This document shows, piece by piece, positions 47,102 through 59,366 of a DNA stretch of 64,000 nucleotides. Each line of letters opens with the position of its first letter. Within the stretch, counting starts at the first letter, position 1. Source of the stretch: Syncephalis fuscata (lineage: Eukaryota > Zoopagomycota > Zoopagomycetes > Zoopagales > Piptocephalidaceae); contig JAHLTZ010000005.1 in the NCBI GenBank assembly GCA_025786725.1, forward strand, positions 248,001 to 312,000. Direction: 5' to 3'. Position numbers and translations under genes: made by a program. The notes under the pieces are model-generated. The model did not search any database and was not told where the DNA came from. It saw only the letters and a program-made list of their open reading frames with translations.

Positions 47102-48364
47102 TCATTGTTTTTGATGAATACGTTCATTTTTAACATGTTTGGCCTTGAACTCTACACGCTCGCTGCTTTCTTTAGTTTCGTGAATTGACGATAATATCAA
47201 TCCGGTAGCTGATAAGAAATTTCTCATATCTGGCTGGTATGAACCCGTCATTCTATGTCTATCAAGTGCACGGATAAAGTATTGATAGCCACGCTTGGAT
47301 TGTTTAAGTCGGGCACAACATAACATTAGTAAATCCATATTGGCCGGTGTAGGTGCCAAATGAACCTCTGGTGCGTGTAAAAGATCCTGGCTATCCGTGT
47401 TAGATGATGGCACTTGTTCTCCAAGTCCAAGATAATGATCAGCAATAAAAAAGGCTCGATGTTGTGAGTCTTTAGCAGTAACTCTACTGCAGGCCATTAG
47501 AATAGCACCCACAAGCACACTATCTACTTTTAAATTGCCTAATCGTACATCATTCTTCCATATATCCCAGGCACGGTCAAAGTCGTTCATTCGCGCAAAT
47601 GTTGTGATCAGTGTGGTGGCTGCAATGGCATCTATTCGCTGCCGTGTTCGTAGTGCACGAACTATTTGATCTAGCCGCTCAACGTCTGCTGCAGCGGCAT
47701 ATACTTTAATTGCTACATTAAGATGCGTTTGGCTAAGTCGACCACATAGATCCTCAATACTATCCGTTTCTGAGGGTGCGTCTGCTATTTTCCTTAACAC
47801 TTTATCGGCCAATGCAACATTAACAATGGGTGATCGGGCAAGTGCATTTAGAAGATTTGTATAAGTCTGTCCTGTAGGTGTAAGACCGCGCTTTTTCATC
47901 TATATGCTGCGTGTAAGTTATATGATCGTTTATTCCATAACTATATAACCTACCTGATTATATGCCTGCCATGCTTTCTTTCCTTGCTGTGCGCGAGCAT
48001 ATGCCTGAATCAGTTCATTCCAAACAACTGGTGATTGAGCGCGTTTTGGTGCTTCCTTTACCAATTCAAATGCTTCTTCAAGCCGGTTCGTTCTAACGAG
48101 TCTATTTAGCTTCTCAGTAAGCAGGTAAGGATCTTCAAAGTAGTTTGGCCGTTCTGTCTTTGATCTGCTTGTTTGCATCGAATCTTTTCCACGTTTGTAG
48201 TCTTTATTTTTTGCATAGCGATTTGTTCCTTTTCCTTGCGTGGCCGTGGCCGTCGGTGTTGTTGTTAGTAACCGACTATGTGGCCATGCGCTTATACGCA
48301 GTGTGCTACCAAGTGAGATCCGAGAATTATATGGAAAGCGTAGACATAATCGATGAGAATTCAT
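47102..48364 (-). CDS. Mitochondrial pentatricopeptide-repeat (PPR) protein, 402 aa
   Basis: PPR proteins bind specific RNAs, nearly always in mitochondria in fungi. Exons 48364-47954 and 47899-47102 with a 54-base intron, phase 0. The N-terminus is Arg-, Ser- and Thr-rich without acids, a likely mitochondrial presequence (MNSHRLCLRFPYNSR). PPR-like helix pairs include VVWNELIQAYARAQQGKKAW, then GLTPTGQTYTNLLNALARS, then DAIAATTLITTFARMNDFDR and VDSVLVGAILMACSRV. The arrangement resembles fungal mitochondrial ribosome or translation factors, but I cannot choose one. Start codons of this gene and LST8 are 120 bases apart, head to head. Confidence 0.85.
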
Positions 48365-48484
48365 AACTAAAAAATAAAGAAAAGTCTGTATTCGTAGTTG
48401 TATTCTTCGCCGTCATTTCTACTTCTATTCACGGAGGTTTACCACTTTATTTACACTACTTGCTGATACTACTTCAGACCAACT
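48365..48484. promoter_or_regulatory. Shared promoter region between PPR gene (-) and LST8 (+)
   Basis: Only 120 bases lie between the divergent start codons, so both promoters must overlap here or extend into the neighbouring gene. No TATA box stands out. T- and C-rich stretches lie near 48400-48440. Confidence 0.5.
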
Positions 48485-50097
48485 ATGGTTACTCGGCAGC
48501 AACAGCAACAGCAGCAGCAACAGCAGATGCATGGTCGTCACAGCCATCATCACGGACATGCTCAGTCTGCTGCACCTCCCAATCCCGTTGAAGTTCTGCT
48601 TGCTTCAGCTGGTTACGATCATACTATTCGCTTTTGGGAGGCGTTAAGCGGCGCCTGCTACCGAACAATTCAGCACCCCGACTCGGTATGCGTCATTAAT
48701 AGTGATATAGATTAAGCTTTATTAATAATAATAGTCTAGCAAGTGAATCGATTGATGATATCACCTGATCGACGCTATTTGGCCGCAGCAGGTACATGAT
48801 TTACTATAATTGATAATATACGCATTATTGACGAGCTTTGCTACACTAGGCAATTCAAAAGTTCGACTATATGACATCAATAGTGCCAACTCCAATCCAG
48901 TAAGTACATATAGATGGCATAAAAGCCATGGACTGAACAATCACCGCCAAGATTGTTACATTAGATGGCCATACGGCCAATGTAACAGGTTTAGCATTTA
49001 GTGCAAGCAGTACTTGGGTAGCAACTAGTAGTGAAGATGGTACTATTAAAGTATGGGATGTTCGGTAAGTAAATACTAGAACGTAATGACAAGTATTAAT
49101 GTATATATATATATATGTGTGTGTATATATATGTATGTATATATGAATTAGTACGGGTACAGTACAGCGTGACTATGACCATCGAGCACCAGTCAACGAT
49201 GTTTGTGCCCATCCCAATCAAGCAGAAATTATTAGTTGTAATCAAGCAGGTAGCATGAGGATATGGGATTTAACAGAAAACTCTTGTACACATGAACTGG
49301 TAAGTTAATACGAGTGTAAATATAGATTGGAACATATTTTACAAAGTATATTAAATAACAACATGAAATTTATAAAGGTACCCGAAGAAGATGTGCCTAT
49401 TCATTCGGTAGCCATATCGAGTGACTGCACAACGCTAGTTGCTGGTAATAATCGAGTAGGTTAATTATAAACGGATACGGTTGTTATCAACTTGTTATTT
49501 ATTGTGTATTATCAGGGCAATGTTTATGTTTGGCGTATGCCACGTAAAGATGATTTTAGCGATCTACGCCCAGTTCATAAATTTCAAGCGCATAACAAGT
49601 ATATCACACGCTGTTCATTGAGTTTTGATCAACCTGCACAAGCAATGTAAGTAATTATTAATATATTATATATTTATATTATATATTATATATTATATAT
49701 TATATATTATTGTTAAATGCTAATTATATGATTTTAATAACTACAACACAGTATTTTGGCCACTTGTTCTGCAGACGCAACTGTAAAAATATGGAATTTA
49801 TCTGATGCAGAATTCTCACTTCGTCGTACGTTGGTTGGTCATCAACGATGGGTCTGGGATTGTGCATTCTCGGCTGATTCGGCCTATATGGTAACTGGTA
49901 GGTAGAGAATGGTCTAGGATAGCGTTATGAGTGTAGTGAATAGACAGTTAATATATACTATTTTGTTTCTATCTATAGCTTCGTCAGATAACAGCGCACG
50001 GCTATGGGATTTAAATAGTGGCGAGACTATTCGACAGTATAGCGGCCACAATAAGGCGGCAGTTTGTGTGGCACTCAATGATGCTACTTCCTTGTAA
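48485..50097 (+). CDS. LST8: LST8, WD40 subunit of TOR complexes
   Basis: LST8 (mLST8, Wat1/Pop3) stabilises the TOR kinase domain in TORC1 and TORC2. About eight exons with short introns; exon 1 is 48485-48685. The N-terminus has a Gln run of about ten and a His-rich segment before the first blade, an extension absent from the ~310-residue family core. Blades in order: [40 protein letters not shown] then [31 protein letters not shown] then [62 protein letters not shown] then ARLWDL. It ends [16 protein letters not shown]. The introns contain TA/TG microsatellites (49101-49145, 49665-49710). No frame break was needed. Identification is firm. Confidence 0.94.
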
Positions 50098-51529
50098 CAT
50101 CCCTTCCTGGATGTCACAGTAGTTGCCCCATATGGTATAATGTATGTCTAGCTTACAGCTACATCTTTAGTATAAATAAGCAAATAAAACGAAATAGTAT
50201 TGAATTGAGTACGTAATATACACATTGAATCATAATAGAATACAATGACAAGAACAATAATATATATATAGTATTTAACAAAAACTTTTACTTTTATTAA
50301 CCTGTAATTTGACTCTATAGCCGATAACTATCTGGCCTGCACACACTCTCTATACGGTAGATCTATTATTATGGATGGTTATCGACCATATCTGGATGTC
50401 AGGCTGCACGTTATACAATGTGGGTACGTCGTGTACGTGTATGTGTAGTGCCTGTATGTTCAACCGTGTGATTCTCCTTTATAGTATATCGATATTGATT
50501 GGCTGTTAAGACACATGGGCCAAGTCCATTAAAGCTTTATGTGCAGCATTCACACACACTCGTTTATCATTGTGGTGTGGTGTGTGCCATCAGCTTATCT
50601 TTCCTTCACTTCACTTTTCCTTACTATTCCCATCTTATTCTACTATTACCACCACCACCACTACTACTACTACTACTTTCATCGTCGATACTTACCGGCA
50701 TCTAACCTTTGTTTGAATTAGTGTGCTGGTTCTACTCAGCCTTACCGTTGCTGCGTATATACAGTCTTTTTAAACATACACACGCTCACATACACACTTG
50801 GCCTACTATATTCATCTATTTTGGTGCGTTTTTCATCTTTTTATTTGTTAATCTATGTGCGGTATTGAGATGGTTGGGACTATGAAATAGTAAAACAGAG
50901 CAGCGATTGCTTATGATCATAGTGACAATGCGGTTAGCGCGTTTGATGAGAAAACCTGTAGGGAGAGCAGGTATTATTGGGCTATATGCGGCCATCTATT
51001 AGATGCACGATTTAGCACAGCTTACGTGATGCGTAGTAGATGAGCACATATTTGCCATAAAGCTAGTTGTACTAGCGTTGTAGAGTGCATGCTTACTTGG
51101 TGCGGACAAATACAATGATGTTAATAGTAATACTTATTCGTTACTTACCTTTCTTTGCTTACACTTTTGTTTCTTTTGCATGCTCGACCATTTACACGTT
51201 CATCTGTTCATTTGCCGTCCATCGAACTTTCTGCCGGCTTTTCACCAACGACTAATCGCCTATTCTAATATCCATGCCATGTTCATGATCGACCATTCTC
51301 TATCAACTCTTACACTTCTACTATTGCTGCCGTTACTACTACTACCACTACTACCACTACTACACCGCTACTGACGCTATTGTAACAATACGTGGACGTT
51401 TGCTATCATAACCATGCCTTTGATATTTGTCTATCTATCCATTAATGCCTTGCATCTGTTAGTCTTGAAACATCTGGACAGTACTTCACACCTTTGCTCC
51501 TCCACTACTCTTGTTTGCTGTAAATCGCC
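50098..51529. other. Intergenic region and probable long leader of the KH gene
   Basis: About 1.4 kb without a supported gene. It contains ACC/ACT trinucleotide tracts (50644-50676 and 51320-51362), CA-rich stretches near 50780, and pyrimidine-rich DNA close to the KH gene start. The short ORFs here are Leu/Pro/Tyr-rich translations of those tracts. Confidence 0.5.
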
Positions 51530-52865
51530 ATGACTGAAACCAACGATTTTGACAGTAAGAAGCGCTCGCGCTCCCCAGACTTTAATGACAACGATGATGA
51601 ATTTGATTTGTTGGCCCCTTCGACCACGGACGATGCTGCTGCTCCCGAGTCTAAAGCAGCATCCAGTGACTCTCAAGAGAAAACAAAACGTTCTCGTGTA
51701 GATGAAGGCCGTCCCATCACATCTACCTATGATGACGGTGAGAACATGGATACTGAAGAGTCGACACGTAATGGCAATCGTAGCAATAGCAATAACAGCA
51801 ACAACAGCAACGATTCGGCCAAGTCGGTTATGATGCGATCGCTACTTACCAAGAAAGAAGCTGGTGTGATCATTGGACGCAATGGTGCTAATGTGCATAC
51901 TATTCGTTCCAAGACAAACGCACGTATCAATCTCACTGACAATTTCCCTGGCTGTACTGAACGTGTAGCCACAATTGTTGGTCCAATTGAAACAGTCGCT
52001 AGTGTAAGTATCTATCATTAGTCTGCATTTATGCTCTTTTACTTATTATACCCAATTCTAGGCATTTGAATTAATGGCATTAATGCTTGCCGGCGTTGAA
52101 GGCAATAACATTACACAAACTGAACCATCTTCAGTAACAATGCGCCTTTTGATTCCCAATAGCCAAATGGGTTCAATCATTGGCAAGGGTGGATCTAAAA
52201 TCAAGGAGATCCAGAACGCATCTGGTATTCGCTTGAATGCTCAAGAACATCCACTGCCTGGATCGACAGAACGTCAAGTAAATGCTGTTGGTTTGCCTGA
52301 CGGCATAAAGATTGCTGTGACTGAAGTCTGCGGTATTATTATGAACTACTCTGACCGTAACCAAGGCACCATGTTCTATCGACCATCGCCTGGTATTTCG
52401 GCAACATTGGGCTCTATTGGCGCGGCAACCGGTGCTCAAGCGGCAGCTGTGCTGGCTAATCCTGCTGCTGCCTCTTCTCTTAATCCATATGGCTACAATC
52501 CGGCTGCCATGATGGCTGCCAACCCAGCTGCACAGCTTGGTCGGCCCGGAGGCCTTGCTGCAGTCAATCCACTTGCAGCCACTGCCACCCAAGCGCAACA
52601 AATCTTTATTCCTAACGATTTGGTTGGCGCCATCATTGGCAAAGGCGGATCAAAAATCAACGAAATCCGTCAGCTAAGCGGTGCCTCTATCAAGATCAGT
52701 GAGCCGGATGGCAATGTGCGTGAACGACTTGTCACAGTCACAGGTACCCCTGAAGCCAATCAGATGGCCCTCTACTTGCTATACAATCGTTTGGAGGTAG
52801 AGAAGCAGCGTATCTACGGTGCCAACACCAGTGTTCAACCTCAAGTGGCTGCCGGTCGTTTTTAA
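51530..52865 (+). CDS. Three-KH-domain RNA-binding protein (PCBP/Pbp2/Rnc1 type), 425 aa
   Basis: KH proteins of this class bind C-rich or U-rich single-stranded RNA and affect mRNA stability and translation. Exons 51530-52003 and 52062-52865 with a 58-base intron that cuts the first KH domain near its end. The N-terminal ~100 residues are acidic, with a basic KKRSRSP patch and an Asn/Ser-rich run. KH1: LLTKKEAGVIIGRNGANVHT. KH2: LIPNSQMGSIIGKGGSKIKE. An Ala/Pro/Gly/Asn-rich linker of ~90 residues follows. KH3: FIPNDLVGAIIGKGGSKINE, ending LVTVTGTPEANQMALYLLYN. KH1 has GRNG in place of GKGG, still a valid GxxG loop. No breaks. The long leader upstream may carry regulation. Confidence 0.94.
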
Positions 52866-54219
52866 ATTGTTTTGCGGGGGCTGTTTGCCAAAAAGATTCA
52901 AATATCTGAAGTTGCGTTCTTTGTTTTACATATATTATCTCCTTCACTATGAATAGTGGCTATTCGGTTCTTAATCATCACTTTTTCATATCATACACAT
53001 ACAAACATACATTACATGTCTATCATTATTTACACTGTCTTCTTTGAACTACACGCACGCATACGTTGATTGTCTAAATCCACATGATTCAATCGAAAAT
53101 TCTAGATGTTTTATTCCTATATAGATTGTTAATAGTCAGGGCTAAACTAGTATGTTTGCATTGCTAACAATAGTTATTTAATCAAAAATAGTAGCAATAC
53201 GTTATCGTATATCCTATTTAGTTTATTAATTAAATATAATAGATTCTCATTTACAGATATTAACATTGTTACATTTAATACAGCTACATTGACTCTGTTC
53301 ATTTTAACAATAATATCAGTGATTCATTTGTTTATTTGCAAAAGAAAAGTTGTATTTATTGAATTAATAAATAAGATAATATATACAGGTCATAAATCGA
53401 ATAGCACCAGCAATAAAACACCGAGTATTATAGGAAGAATAGATAACAAATCCCGACCAAAGTATCCATTAATCAAATGTACATAAATTCTAAAGTAATA
53501 GCATAATGACTATAATCCAACACAATCAAATTTATCAAATAGCCTGTGTTTTAAATCTGCTCGTGTAAGCTCTAATATGCAAAGTCGACGATGCACCCAT
53601 GACCAATTGACAAAGACGCGCCATGTTTTTCATGCATGGGCAAAAGCGCTTATGGGCGCAGTGTTACCTGCTTTGCCTTGCCTTGAAAACAAATCATATG
53701 CATAATTAAAGCATGGGTTGTACAACGACGGAATGCAACTTGTTTCTGAAGCTCGTGGCAATAGAACAATGAAATACAGATCGATATTGCACGACTCGGC
53801 TTTAGGGAATAAAGCCAGCCTTAGCTACTTGTTACTTTTTACCAAATATTCAAATTAGTAAAGCAAAACCTACCAATTGACTATAGTAATTTTATTGCCA
53901 AAAATCTATTAATTAAATAAATGTGTTTTGACTTTTATTATTAGCATAAGTAAAAATATACCATACAACATCAATGTTTCTAGCTATAAATATAGCACTA
54001 GGTATCTGCAGTCGTCAAATGGCTTTGGTACCCGTGCTCAGGCGCCATGCATATCCGAGCTACTCGCGGTCGGTTATATTATAGTAGATAAGCCAGTGTC
54101 TGTGCATTGTATGGTTTTATTATTAAGTCGATTATCGTAACTACCTGCCGTTTAAACCGTCGAATACTATCGTTATTGTTAACTTGAATATATTCGTTTA
54201 ATTTAGTTTTGTTTTTATT
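52866..54219. other. Intergenic region
   Basis: 3' flank of the KH gene, then about 1 kb without a supported gene. A stretch at 53570-53700 is less AT-rich and has short hairpins (for example catgtttttcatg near 53622), which might mark a non-coding RNA, but I cannot name one. The ORF at 53928-54140 has no coding signs. Confidence 0.4.
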
Positions 54220-55499
54220 ATGGAAACAGACGATCCATATGCAGTTTTCCCCAACAATATCACAGTTGCTCAGCTATTTAATCTTTCGGCTAGCAAATCG
54301 ATTTTACGACAACGATTTGTGGGACATAATGCCCAAATGGCCGTCTGTGTATTGTGTACTTGTGTGTTTGCTAGTAGCATTATGCATACTTCAATGTACA
54401 TTTTACGCCGACCCACCATCGTTGGCTGGCTTGCCTTACTACAAGCAGTTAGTGGGGTTGTCTTTACCGTATTCTCTGTTGGTTATCACACGCTAGAAAG
54501 CGGACCATCCTGCGCTTATGCAGTTATTGGAGGCGCTATTCTTTTACACGTGTCCAACTGTTGTCTCTATACTATATTGTGATTAAAGCGTACATTGCTC
54601 GTAATCGTCGTAAATCCTTTCTTATATTTGGCGTTTTATTTATTTCTATTGGAGAGCCATTATCGCTTATTCTTTTACTTATTTTTTCACCGGTTACTCT
54701 ATTCAACAATGGCGTTTGTACTCTCGTCTGGCCTGTGTGGTATCCGTTGTTTAAATTTACCATCGAGTTAACAATTAATGCCGTATTTTCGTTGGCATTT
54801 CTCGCTGCTATCTTTCGCCAGTGGCAACAACATGACACCGAAATATGGGAAATATTGGCCAAGGATGGTATGCAGTACATTTTATCTGCATCGTTGTCAA
54901 ATATTGTTTGTGTTATTTTAGTTGTATGCAATGTGGGCGATAGCTTGAGTGTAATCTTTTATATTGTCGAATGTAAGTAAAAATCGCTGCTATCTTGCCC
55001 GCTCTTCAGTACGTATAACTAACTAATTTTATTTATTATAGGGGCGTGCTCGTCGTTATTAGTTGTAAAGCAGCTAAGAAATCAAAGTGCCGGACAGTTA
55101 CGCAAATTACAATGCGGAAGCGCTGAGCCTTGTACAAAGAAGCCATTAAAGGATAGACGTGCAGCTTTTTCCAATACGGTGAATTGTGCTGCTGAATCAA
55201 CAACACACAACATCCAAAGTTCAATGGTTTGTCAATTTGCTTGTAGTTGCTTTACTAGAAGCACGTCTATTAGCCAACGATTGGTTCGATGGATTTTAAG
55301 CATTGTATCGGAAAAAAACGATTTAAATCATTGTCCTCAATTTGATAATAGCATTAATAATATTGTTAATGATGATGTTATTAATAGTAATGATATTAGT
55401 AATGATAATTTATATTTTAATAGCTACGCTCAAGCACCTATCGGACTAAGAAGAGATAATACACTATCATTTGACATTACTTCAATGTCAACACTTTAA
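54220..55499 (+). CDS. Seven-helix membrane protein, receptor-like, one -1 frame break
   Basis: Exons 54220-54972 and 55042-55499, intron 69 bases, codon TGG split across it. Seven hydrophobic segments can be placed: AVCVLCTCVFASSIMHTSMY; IVGWLALLQAVSGVVFTVFS; CAYAVIGGAILLHVSNC continuing into LYYIVIKAYI; LIFGVLFISIGEPLSLILLL; YPLFKFTIELTINAVFSLAF; YILSASLSNIVCVILVVCNV; VIFYIVEWACSSLLVVKQL. The third is split by a frame break at about 54555-54560 (-1, as if one base of a TT pair were missing). The N-terminus has N-glycosylation sites (NIT, NLS), and the long C-terminal tail is hydrophilic, Asn/Asp/Ser-rich. The layout is that of a GPCR with extracellular N-terminus. I recognise no class motif, so ligand and coupling are unknown. 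Confidence 0.75.
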
Positions 55500-55705
55500 A
55501 ACATTTTTAAAAAACACAAAATGTTTATGTTAAATTTAAAACACCAAATGTTACCAACCATTGTAATCATAAACAGAATTATTTAATAAATGACCAACTA
55601 ATAGGTTTAATATAGTGTAACATTTAATATAAGTACATCATGTCTATATGATTTAACATTAAGTCATACTTTAATAAATTGTGCCAAGTAAATGTGAAAA
55701 GAATT

Positions 55706-56670
55706 TTAATTGTACTTATCACACGCTGCTTTAATGGTTTTAATAGCAGTATTCATACGCTTTTTTTCGTCTTCATTCAATTTAAGATCAATGACATAAC
55801 TAATACCGTGAATACCAAGAATGGCCGGTCGACTAATATAACACTGGTGCTCTTCACTCCAACAGCTAACGGGACGAACATCATGCCGATCATTCAATAT
55901 TGATCCACATAAAGATGCGACACATGCACCGATGCCAAAGCTAGTAGCGCCTTTACGTTCAATAATTTCGTAAGCTTTGCGCATCACTTTTTTTTCTATG
56001 TCAGCCAAATCAACATCTTTCATTGCTGGATGCTCAAGAAGAGGTATACAGCCAATGGACGCACTCGACCAATTAACAAATTGCAAGTCACCATGCTCAC
56101 CCATCACGTAACAATGAATTGCATTTTCATTGACATTTAGCTTGCTGGACAGTATGCCACGAAGCGCATGCTATCAAGAAAAGTGCCCGATCCAAGTACT
56201 TGGCTACGCGGTAGTCCAGAGAGCTTCTGCGCGATAGAGGCCAGTACATCAACCGGATTGCTTACTAGCATCATAATAGCATCTTTTCGAATTGGTTGCA
56301 TTTCTTCAATGATGCTCTTGAGAATCTTATAGTTACGTTCAACTAACTATTAAATACGCTTTAGTATAATTTGATCTATACCACTGCTATGGCAAACTTA
56401 CTGCCGATCGAGGCTCGTCTGGCTGTTGCTTGGCACCGGCAGTAATGATGATAATATCACACTGTCCAGCCTCTTTATTAGTGGCTGCGGAGACAGGTAC
56501 CGGCGTAAGAAAGTTGGCATCAGATAGATCCAGCACCTGGCCTTCGAGTACATGGCAGCGACATCTACCATGATCACTTCTGCCGGCAATCTGCGGAGCA
56601 TGCAAGCATAGGCACAGCACGCACCAACTGCACCTGCACCAACGATAGCAATTTTTGGCTTAGATGGCAT
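55706..56670 (-). CDS. L-lactate dehydrogenase (NAD), two -1 frame breaks
   Basis: Interconverts pyruvate and L-lactate with NADH/NAD in the cytosol. The ATG at 56670 gives [17 protein letters not shown], the Rossmann loop. Then [34 protein letters not shown] (the Gln of the specificity loop marks lactate rather than malate), [23 protein letters not shown], and [20 protein letters not shown] with the catalytic His. It ends [13 protein letters not shown]. One intron of ~60 bases lies at about 56400-56343. Frame breaks, both -1: near 56550 (between VDVAAMY and EGQVLD) and near 56148 (between DSMRF and RGILSSK). Protein continuity across both is obvious. L-LDH of this kind is typical of Mucoromycota-type fungi and rare in Dikarya. 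Confidence 0.92.
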
Positions 56671-57391
56671 AATTGCAGTGATAGTAAGTAGAATAGCAGC
56701 AATGGACTATAGTGAAAAACAAAAGCTAACAACCAAAAGATAAACTAAAACCTCTTATCAATATTTTATTTAAGCGAAACAAAATGGTACATCTAATGAC
56801 GTGGTCATCTGAATCATTGGCTACCGTTTCGGCCATACTCGGCATGAACTTTCTTTTATCGGGTGATTTCGTCATTATTGATATTTTATGATGTGCGTGT
56901 AACCATTTGAATTTGCTATAATCATTATTGCCAAAGTTGCAGCATTTGCGTATATCAAACTAATTTAATACTAAAATGTATGATAAAAGTAAATAAAATA
57001 TTAACAGCTTAAATGTAAAAGGTATATATACATTTGCTTAATTAACTATATGAAATTAAGCACCAATAAAATATTGATATTAGTAATTATGTTAATACTA
57101 ATGATAATTGTAATAATGACTTATTCTATTATAATTTAAATGGTAACTTTTACCATATAGTTAATTTTAATTGCTATTGTAATTAAATCTAACGTGTATT
57201 TATTAATTAACGGCTAGTATGTACAATCATCACCATAATCATCTAAAAATGAAAGTCCAATAATAATAGAATTGAAATTTCAATTTGTTTTTTGTCGTTG
57301 TACACACACACACTTTGTTGCTTTATTATTTTTCTTTCTTTAAATTCCACGACGGTTACTTTGTCGGTATCGTTGAATTGCTTACAGAGCA
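56671..57391. other. Intergenic region between divergent genes
   Basis: 720 bases between the LDH start (-) and the next gene (+). Bases 56784-56891 hold a 35-codon ORF in locally GC-richer DNA, too short to call. A pyrimidine-rich leader lies at 57315-57345. Confidence 0.45.
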
Positions 57392-58213
57392 ATGGGCGAT
57401 TCTAATTCAAACGACATCTTGGCACATATGCTGCCAGCAGTAAACGAACTGGAGGGAGATGCAGCTGTAGATTCGATTACTTCCACGGCCACGCTATCCG
57501 ACACGCTATCGGCAAGTTTTGACGAGATTCAAACGCAGTTAAAGCAAGTACTAGACCGTGTTGAACAGGGAGCTGTACTTAAAGCATTCGAACTGCTCTC
57601 GGGTATCACCGATGCTGTAGTAACGAATTGTGAAGCACTGGGACTTACTTCCGATGATCCACCCTACACCATGATAGATCGTGATGGATTCTGGCAAGGA
57701 TTAAACCAATGTTGGCTATTTGCTCTATCACACTGTAGTCTGGCCAAGTCAGAGGAGGAGCGATTAACTGATCAGCATATGTATCATCTACGAGATTCGG
57801 TCGTTTCTTGGTGTGATGTACTCGAACACTATGGCCTAGTTGATTATGAAATGGGATTCTGGGAACAAGATATTCTTGAAGCTATTGAGGCAGGCATTTC
57901 TGCACTACGTCTTATCGATGCTGCTGTATCTGGTGAAGAGGATAGTATAACTACAGCGGCTATGTTAACCACTGCAACAGTTACTGATGCCATTTTTACT
58001 TATCATACTGAACATATCACTGATCCACACCACCAACACCATGCACCAATTACACCGTTAACTGTTACAGCCACACCATCTCCATTGGATTTTGGAGATC
58101 TATCAGCGGACCATACACCACCCAACTCTACAATCCATTTAGGCAGTCTATCTAATATTAACACTGAAGAATCAACGATGACTATTACTGCTAAAGAAAG
58201 AGATAAGCGATGA
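57392..58213 (+). CDS. Unrecognised helical protein, 273 aa
   Basis: Single exon with balanced composition and no frame break. The first ~180 residues look folded and helical (SFDEIQTQLKQVLDRVEQGA, then LKAFELLSGITDAVVTNCEA, then GFWQGLNQCWLFALSHCSL and WEQDILEAIEAGISALRLI). The Trp- and Cys-containing core suggests a conserved cytosolic domain. The last ~80 residues are His/Thr/Pro-rich and disordered. No motif tells its role. It is more convincing as a gene than most ORFs here because of codon balance and the clear leader upstream. Confidence 0.8.
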   Translation: MGDSNSNDILAHMLPAVNELEGDAAVDSITSTATLSDTLSASFDEIQTQLKQVLDRVEQGAVLKAFELLSGITDAVVTNCEALGLTSDDPPYTMIDRDGFWQGLNQCWLFALSHCSLAKSEEERLTDQHMYHLRDSVVSWCDVLEHYGLVDYEMGFWEQDILEAIEAGISALRLIDAAVSGEEDSITTAAMLTTATVTDAIFTYHTEHITDPHHQHHAPITPLTVTATPSPLDFGDLSADHTPPNSTIHLGSLSNINTEESTMTITAKERDKR

Positions 58214-58344
58214 TTACTCCTCGTAGCATCTTATTATTTAATATGTATATTAACGTGCAATTTATTGCTTTGTTCGACACATGAAATAAAAACTATTACT
58301 ACTACTACTACTACCATTACTGTCAAGTGTTACAATAGTACCCA

Positions 58345-59366
58345 TCAACAACATCTACCACTCGATCTACCAAATGATGAAGATCGATGTCGTCGTTGAC
58401 GAGTAGTAGTTGTATTGGCATCACCATGAGCCAGTCTAAATGTCCAAGCATCTTCGTAAACACCATCATCTTCTGCTTCACTCATCATGTCCATAGGCCA
58501 ACTACTTCTACTATCCCGTTGTTGATCAACACCATTTGTCATGTCAAGTTCCAGTTGTGGCATACGAACCACTCGAATGATCTCATTGAATATCTGGTCT
58601 ACATTGGCACCATCTTTTGCACTTGCTTCAATACACGGCACCGGAAAACGTTCAGCATCTGAAGTACATCGTGCGGCAAAATCCCTGGCCTGTCGTCTTG
58701 AAACAACCCGTTCCTCTAAATCAATCTTGTTGCCCACCACAATAAATGGAAATGCTTCTGGATCAGGTGGATCGGCCTTTTGAAGAAAAGTTTCCCTCCA
58801 TCTCTCAAGATGTTCAAATGTCAAATAATTGCTCACATCATATACAGAATACACACATCTGCACCTCGATAATAAGCAGCACTTATGGTGCAAATCGTTC
58901 CTGTCCTTTAATAAGCTTAATATTAGTATTAATGTATCATTAATTGTATTAATCATATTACTATTTACCTGCTGTATCCCATACTTGCAATGTTGTGCTT
59001 TGTCCCTCAGATTGTACAATTCCTTTGTAAGAAAGTCAGCTCCAATAGTAGCTTTATAAGAACTGAGAAATATTTTATGAATAAACTAGTATCAATGTGT
59101 TAATTATATTCATTACTATATATATATGTTATGTATGTACGCCTGTTAACTTACTTGATGTCGCAAACTTGTCTAATCCATTCAATTATTCAATTATTCA
59201 TTTGTTTATCAGTTAATTAATTAGTTGATTAATTCAATATCATTTATAGTGGCGTGTTAGTAATAATCTTGATAAAAGTACAATGTTTATATCTACTTAT
59301 TAAAGCTTACTTTTCCTACTCCTCCATCACCATAACCACCACTTTTAGAGTTTCTTTACGTAGCAT
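58345..59366 (-). CDS. Rab7/Ypt7-type small GTPase, four -1 frame breaks
   Basis: Rab7/Ypt7 acts on late endosomes and vacuoles (fusion, HOPS recruitment). The ATG at 59366 gives MLRKETLKVVVM, then the P-loop in the next frame (GDGGVGK). A short middle exon ends near 59155 (DKFATS). Next come YKATIGADFLTKE (effector loop), then VQSEGQSTTLQVWDTAG (switch II), intron, QERFAP, ISAAYYRGADVCIL, VYDVSNYLTFEHLERW, and GNKIDLEE with the guanine-binding NKxD. The SAK motif is EASAKDGANV. A longer than usual C-terminal tail ends SSGRCC for double prenylation. Breaks, all -1, lie at about 59328 (before GDGG), 59020 (before VQSE), 58885 (before ISAA) and 58842 (before VYDV). Each repairs the family alignment without losing a residue. 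Three of the four occur within ~180 bases of coding sequence. Confidence 0.9.

Noticed and set aside
50499-51374. Leu/Pro/Tyr-rich ORFs upstream of the KH gene
   Set aside because: Produced by ACC/ACT trinucleotide repeats; no coding signs.
56784-56891. 35-codon ORF in GC-richer DNA upstream of LDH
   Set aside because: Too short and unsupported; could be chance.
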